DNA from: an uncultured Collinsella sp.
GTDB taxonomy: Bacteria; Actinomycetota; Coriobacteriia; Coriobacteriales; Coriobacteriaceae
Length of the DNA stretch: 8,142 nucleotides
Reading direction: 5' to 3'
Assembly: GCA_905207425.1 (NCBI GenBank)
Contig: CAJLLB010000091.1
Span: 1-8,142 of the forward strand
In this document: in pieces, positions 5,011-8,142 of the stretch
How the letters are laid out: each line of letters opens with the position of its first letter
Numbering within the stretch: the first letter of the stretch is position 1
Notes under the pieces: generated by a model
The model's database searches: none
What the model was told of the DNA's origin: nothing
The model's input: the letters and a program-made list of their open reading frames with translations, nothing else
Made by a program: the position numbers and the translations under genes

Positions 5011-7827
5011 TTATGCCTCACCTCCTTTGGAGTGCTTGCCGAGCGGGGCGTTCTTTTCATTCATCACAAACGTGTCATCCCCGTTCTCGGGCACATGGAC
5101 CGCATCGCGATGACCGCATTGGCTGACAATCTGAGTCTTGGGTTCAGACCCCCGCTCGCTCGCATTCAAGCCGAACATGTGACGAGCGGCCGGAATGGCG
5201 GCCGTGTGCTCGCGCATCTCGCGGCGCAGGTCCTCATCCGAAAGCGCCGAGATGCGCATCTGGGTGTTGAGGCTTGCGCGGATGTACTCGATGTTGATGA
5301 GCCAGCCGCAGATGGCAATGACCGAGATAATCCAGATGACCAGCAGAATGATCTTGCCATTGTTGTCGATATCGAGAACCGTCGACAGAACGAAGAGCAG
5401 CACCTGCACGCCGACTACAGCGGCGAAACCGCCCTTGATGTAGTACGGGTAGCGATGTTCAAAGGCGACCGCATGATCGAGCAGTTCGCGACGGTACGAA
5501 TCGGAATCGAGCATGACACGCATGGCCGTGCGCAGCGAGTAGCGCTGGCGCGGCAGGTCATTGGACTCGCAGATCATCAGACCCGTCGTGGAAAGCTGCT
5601 TATCGAAGAGCAGGTTGAGGTTGAGCAGCAGCGGACGCAGTTGCAGGCCGATAAAGAGCGCCACGATCAAGAACACCCCCAGAATGCACAGGTTAAACAG
5701 GTAGTTGAACGAGTACATGCCGCCGACCGTCTCACGCAGCAGATTGATGCCGTAGGTAAAGGGCAGCAGCGGATGCAGCCACTGGAAGAAGCCGGGCATC
5801 ATCTCGATGGGGTACATACCCGATGAACCCGGAATCTGCACGATAACCAGAATGACGCCGATTGCCTTGCCGATGTGCTTAAACGTAGTGGACAGCGCGT
5901 AAATGATGTTGACGTACGTAAACGAGATGGCGATACCACCCAGCACAAATAGGAGCGGGTTGACGCACTGCACGCCAATGACCAGATCGCCCACCGTAAC
6001 GATGATGGCCTGCAAAGCGCCCAGGATCACCATCAGCAGCCAGCGACCAAAGTAGCCCTGACGCGCGGTAAAGCTGCCGATGCCTTCGCGGTCGACCTCG
6101 AGCTTGTAGATGGCGATGAGCACATAGCCGCCCACCCACAGCGCCAGATTGGTGTAGAAAGGAGCAATGCCCGAGCCGAAGCTCTTGACCGGATAGATCG
6201 ACTTAGACGTGAGCTCAACCGGAGATGCCATGAAATCTGCGACGTCATTGACATCGACGCCCATCAGATCAGCCAGCTCGCCCATGGACTCGGAAGTCTG
6301 CAGGGCCGCGATGTCGTTGGCGGCGGTTGCAAGCTTGTCCTGGACCTTGGCAAGCGAGGAATCGGTCTGGGCCAGCGTGGTCTTGGCCTGCTTGAGCGTC
6401 GCATCGAGTTGGGCCAGCGTGCCACGCGCGCTCGCAATCGTGGGGGTCATACCCGACACAATACCGGTCAAATCGCCCGAAACGGCGGCAAAGGAGTCCA
6501 GCGCGCTCGAAGCCTTCGGCAGCGCGTTCTGCCCCAGATCGGTCTGAGCCTGACCAAGGTTAGCCGTACCGGTCTGAATTGCCGCGTTGAGTGCGTTGCT
6601 CGCGTTCGAGATTGCCGTAGCGTCGTTTGCCATGGCGCTCGACTGTGCAGATAGGCCATCCTTGATGCTCTGCAGCTTCTGGTTTTGCTCGCGAAGCGAA
6701 TCGATGGTCGATACAATGCGCGCGTCAATTTCCTCGGAACCTGTCGACGTGTCATTGACGAGAATCTCCAAGTGCCCGATAACGGCCTTATTGTGATCGA
6801 TCGTCGCTTGGAGAGACTCGAGCGAGTTGTCGATGCGGGTGGTCGTAGATGTGACCGTACCCGTCAGCTTGCCAATCGCAGCGTTCGCGGAGGCTGACGT
6901 CTTGGTGAGTGCAAGGCTGCCCTCCGAAAGTGCCTTGGAGAGCGAGGTGATGGACTTGCCAGCCGTGGTGCGAGCTTCGCCCAGCAGGTCATTGCCCTGA
7001 GCGATTGCCTGCGTTAGCGAAGGCGCCTGTCCCTGCAGGCCCGCCAACGCAGCATCGGCCGAAGCAATCGAGCTGCTTGTCTTGTCGATGGCGGTGTTCA
7101 TATCGCCGATGGAATCGCGTACTTCGCCCAGGGTATCAGACGCTTCGGACACCGAACCAGCCAGCGAATCCTGGGTCTGGGTCGCTTTGTCCTTTAAATC
7201 GACTCCGGCATCTTTCGCGATTCCGGCAACAGTCTCGCCCACCGTAGAGACAAATTCCGAGTTGATCTGCTCCTCGATGGTATTGGCGCCAGTGTCGGTG
7301 ACCTTGGGCGCAATAGCGCTCTTCTTCTCATTGACGTAGTACGTAAGCTTGGGCTGATGGTAGTTGCCGTCGAGCATTGAGACAAGATTGTCAGAGAAGT
7401 TCTTGGGGATCACGATGGCAGCGTAATATTCACCGCTCTCGACGCCCTCTTTGGCATCGGCGGCCGAATCGACGAAGGTCCAGCCCAGCTGATCGTTCTC
7501 TTTGAGCTGGTCGACAACCTTGTCGCCCGCATTGAGCTCGCCCACCAGGTCGTTTTGAGTTCCTTGGTCATTGTTGGCGATGGCAATCTTGATGCCCTGG
7601 GTGTTTCCGTACGGATCCCAGTTTGCCACGATGTTGTACCAGGCATATAGCGAGGGAATGACACACACGCCCAGGGTAACCACCAAGGCGACGGGGTTCA
7701 TAAGCAATCGCTTAATGTCGCGCTTAAAGATCGCAAAGGAGACCTTTGCGTTGGATAGTTTGCTGCCGAGACTCACGCTTGGACCATCCATCCTGTCGTT
7801 GAATCGAATCGTACTATCGACAACCAT
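5011..7827 (-). CDS. YhgE/Pip-family membrane protein with extra C-terminal membrane module, 938 residues
   Basis: First gene of the coupled pair. It shows FKRDIKR (34-40), helix 1 (about 45-66), the signature NWDPYGNTQGIKIAIANND (69-87), YYAAIVIPKNFS (134-145), and a long Ala/Ser/Thr-rich stalk (about 185-515). A membrane block of roughly six helices follows (about 553-730), with APFYTNLALWVG (555-566), GSSGMYPIEM (667-676) and LLPFTYGIN (687-695). Unlike its partner it then continues: a charged linker (731-796), two further helices (about 797-820 and 825-847) and a polar tail (848-938) containing SDEDLRREMREH (863-874). The start is uncertain: ATG 7827 is chosen, but TTG 7860 and ATG 7791 are also in frame and none has a clear Shine-Dalgarno site. 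The role is not known; a cell-envelope complex with the next protein is inferred. Confidence 0.9.
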   Translation of the reverse strand: MVVDSTIRFNDRMDGPSVSLGSKLSNAKVSFAIFKRDIKRLLMNPVALVVTLGVCVIPSLYAWYNIVANWDPYGNTQGIKIAIANNDQGTQNDLVGELNAGDKVVDQLKENDQLGWTFVDSAADAKEGVESGEYYAAIVIPKNFSDNLVSMLDGNYHQPKLTYYVNEKKSAIAPKVTDTGANTIEEQINSEFVSTVGETVAGIAKDAGVDLKDKATQTQDSLAGSVSEASDTLGEVRDSIGDMNTAIDKTSSSIASADAALAGLQGQAPSLTQAIAQGNDLLGEARTTAGKSITSLSKALSEGSLALTKTSASANAAIGKLTGTVTSTTTRIDNSLESLQATIDHNKAVIGHLEILVNDTSTGSEEIDARIVSTIDSLREQNQKLQSIKDGLSAQSSAMANDATAISNASNALNAAIQTGTANLGQAQTDLGQNALPKASSALDSFAAVSGDLTGIVSGMTPTIASARGTLAQLDATLKQAKTTLAQTDSSLAKVQDKLATAANDIAALQTSESMGELADLMGVDVNDVADFMASPVELTSKSIYPVKSFGSGIAPFYTNLALWVGGYVLIAIYKLEVDREGIGSFTARQGYFGRWLLMVILGALQAIIVTVGDLVIGVQCVNPLLFVLGGIAISFTYVNIIYALSTTFKHIGKAIGVILVIVQIPGSSGMYPIEMMPGFFQWLHPLLPFTYGINLLRETVGGMYSFNYLFNLCILGVFLIVALFIGLQLRPLLLNLNLLFDKQLSTTGLMICESNDLPRQRYSLRTAMRVMLDSDSYRRELLDHAVAFEHRYPYYIKGGFAAVVGVQVLLFVLSTVLDIDNNGKIILLVIWIISVIAICGWLINIEYIRASLNTQMRISALSDEDLRREMREHTAAIPAARHMFGLNASERGSEPKTQIVSQCGHRDAVHVPENGDDTFVMNEKNAPLGKHSKGGEA
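5018..5027 (-). promoter_or_regulatory. Full 10-base Shine-Dalgarno site inside the end of the upstream gene
   Basis: On the minus strand AAGGAGGTGA, complementary to a ten-base anti-Shine-Dalgarno sequence, lies seven bases before the ATG of the 729-residue gene. It is made of the codons for the last residues (KGGE) of the 938-residue protein. Ribosomes finishing the first gene therefore cover the start site of the second, so coupled translation is likely. Confidence 0.9.
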
Positions 7828-7883
7828 TGTACGTAGGCGCTTTAGTGTCTCACGGCACAATGGTGCTGAGTTTTGCGGGTAGC

Positions 7884-7912
7884 AATATACTACGAAGATA
7901 AGTTAACGTACA
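7884..7912 (-). promoter_or_regulatory. Candidate promoter of the YhgE/Pip pair
   Basis: On the minus strand TATATT (7884-7889) is a good -10, with TGTACG (7907-7912) as a weak -35 at 17-base spacing. Transcription would begin near 7877, giving a leader of about 50 bases to ATG 7827. The weak -35 lies within a palindrome, which fits a regulated promoter. Confidence 0.5.
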
Positions 7913-7922
7913 GTTGTACAGT
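7908..7922. promoter_or_regulatory. Palindrome and direct repeat over the -35 region, candidate operator
   Basis: GTACA (7908-7912) and TGTAC (7915-7919) form a perfect inverted repeat with a two-base centre. GTACAGT also occurs as a direct repeat at 7908-7914 and 7916-7922, with an 8-base period. Its place over the -35 element fits repression by a dimeric regulator such as a TetR-type protein, but no regulator gene is in the window. Confidence 0.45.
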
Positions 7923-7978
7923 ATCTTTAATTTCAGCAGGTCACAAAACCACAACCCGCACAAATTAGCAATTCAAAT

Positions 7979-8032
7979 AGTCATCGGGGACGTTCTTAAA
8001 CGACTGGTCAAACAAGAACGCCCCCAACGACT
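7979..8032 (-). repeat. REP-like long hairpin, continuous in minus-strand RNA
   Basis: Positions 7979-7997 pair with 8014-8032 around a 16-base loop. On the plus strand three A-C mismatches interrupt the stem. In minus-strand RNA all three become G-U wobbles, giving 19 uninterrupted pairs. The core GGGGACGTTCTT resembles motifs I recall from dispersed REP-type repeats; that link was not checked. No good T tract follows, so a terminator role is doubtful. Confidence 0.55.
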
Positions 8033-8047
8033 AGTTTGGACCACGGT

Positions 8048-8059
8048 AACATCGATGTT
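8048..8059. repeat. 12-base perfect palindrome AACATCGATGTT
   Basis: A perfect, gapless 12-base palindrome lies between the upstream terminator and the REP-like hairpin, about 220 bases before the YhgE start. It could be a protein-binding site, but no promoter is evident next to it. Confidence 0.35.
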
Positions 8060-8104
8060 TTAGCAATGCCAGCGAGCGGGCGCCAGAGCGAACAAATTGG
8101 CATG

Positions 8105-8142
8105 AAAAGGGGGCGGCATAGACCTTTTGGTCATGCCACCCC
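8105..8142 (-). terminator. Terminator of a minus-strand gene beyond the right edge
   Basis: Positions 8110-8124 pair with 8129-8142 around a TTTT loop: thirteen pairs, one bulged A (8120), and one C-A mismatch that becomes a G-U wobble on the minus strand. TTTT (8105-8108) follows on that strand. It indicates an upstream minus-strand gene outside the window and separates it from the YhgE promoter. The stem may extend past the edge. Confidence 0.75.

Noticed and set aside
5005..5016. A frameshift that split one long YhgE protein into two genes.
   Set aside because: Both proteins have complete N-terminal signatures (WDPYGNT) and complete C-terminal membrane blocks, and the second has its own strong ribosome-binding site.
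4090..5826. A 578-codon open frame on the plus strand.
   Set aside because: It runs antisense across the junction of the two YhgE/Pip genes, is rich in His, Arg, Gln and Asp as expected for the reverse complement of Ala/Ser/Asp-rich stalks, and shows no recognisable domain.
2821..7827. A type VII secretion locus with EsaA-like proteins.
   Set aside because: The proteins are of the wider YhgE/Pip family, and no WXG100 protein, EssC ATPase or EssB is present in the window.
7828..8142. A CRISPR array, tRNA or riboswitch in the longest intergenic stretch.
   Set aside because: There are no regularly spaced repeats, no cloverleaf, and no riboswitch pattern I recognise; the visible structure is explained by a terminator, a REP-like hairpin and a promoter region.

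Overview
All protein genes recognised here lie on the minus strand, so the region reads from right to left. The moderately high GC content, strong Shine-Dalgarno sites, short gaps and the gene families (paired YhgE/Pip membrane proteins, M20 amidohydrolase, EamA and MFS transporters) suggest a gut actinobacterium of the Coriobacteriia, possibly Collinsella. That assignment is inferred from family resemblance and was not checked by a search.

Layout in transcription order. (1) Positions 7828-8142 form a 315-base intergenic stretch without a convincing gene. It holds the terminator of a minus-strand gene beyond the right edge, a 12-base perfect palindrome, a long REP-like hairpin that is continuous only as minus-strand RNA, and a candidate promoter whose -35 region overlaps a palindrome and direct repeat. 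(2) Positions 2821-7827 carry two consecutive YhgE/Pip-family membrane proteins of 938 and 729 residues. The stop of the first directly abuts the ATG of the second, and the second's Shine-Dalgarno site lies inside the last codons of the first, so they look translationally coupled. A 28-codon ORF of uncertain status and a clear terminator follow. (3) Positions 1637-2620 encode an EamA/DMT-family transporter with its own candidate promoter and a strong terminator. (4) Positions 226-1521 encode an M20 metallo-amidohydrolase preceded by an inverted repeat and followed by a bulged terminator hairpin. (5) The left edge holds the first 34 codons of a probable MFS transporter.

Functional reading. The two YhgE/Pip proteins share an N-terminal anchor, a large extracytoplasmic alanine/serine-rich stalk and a C-terminal multi-spanning membrane block, and plausibly form one envelope complex. 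Relatives include phage receptors (Pip of Lactococcus, YueB of Bacillus) and the type VII secretion component EsaA, but no type VII secretion gene is visible here. The larger protein has an additional two-helix C-terminal module and tail that its partner lacks, which is the most unusual protein-level feature. The amidohydrolase and the two transporters could belong to peptide or amino-acid scavenging, but each gene has its own terminator and no shared pathway is shown. The less expected signals are the noncoding structures, especially two terminators with the same bulged design and a compensatory base-pair change, and the REP-like hairpin.
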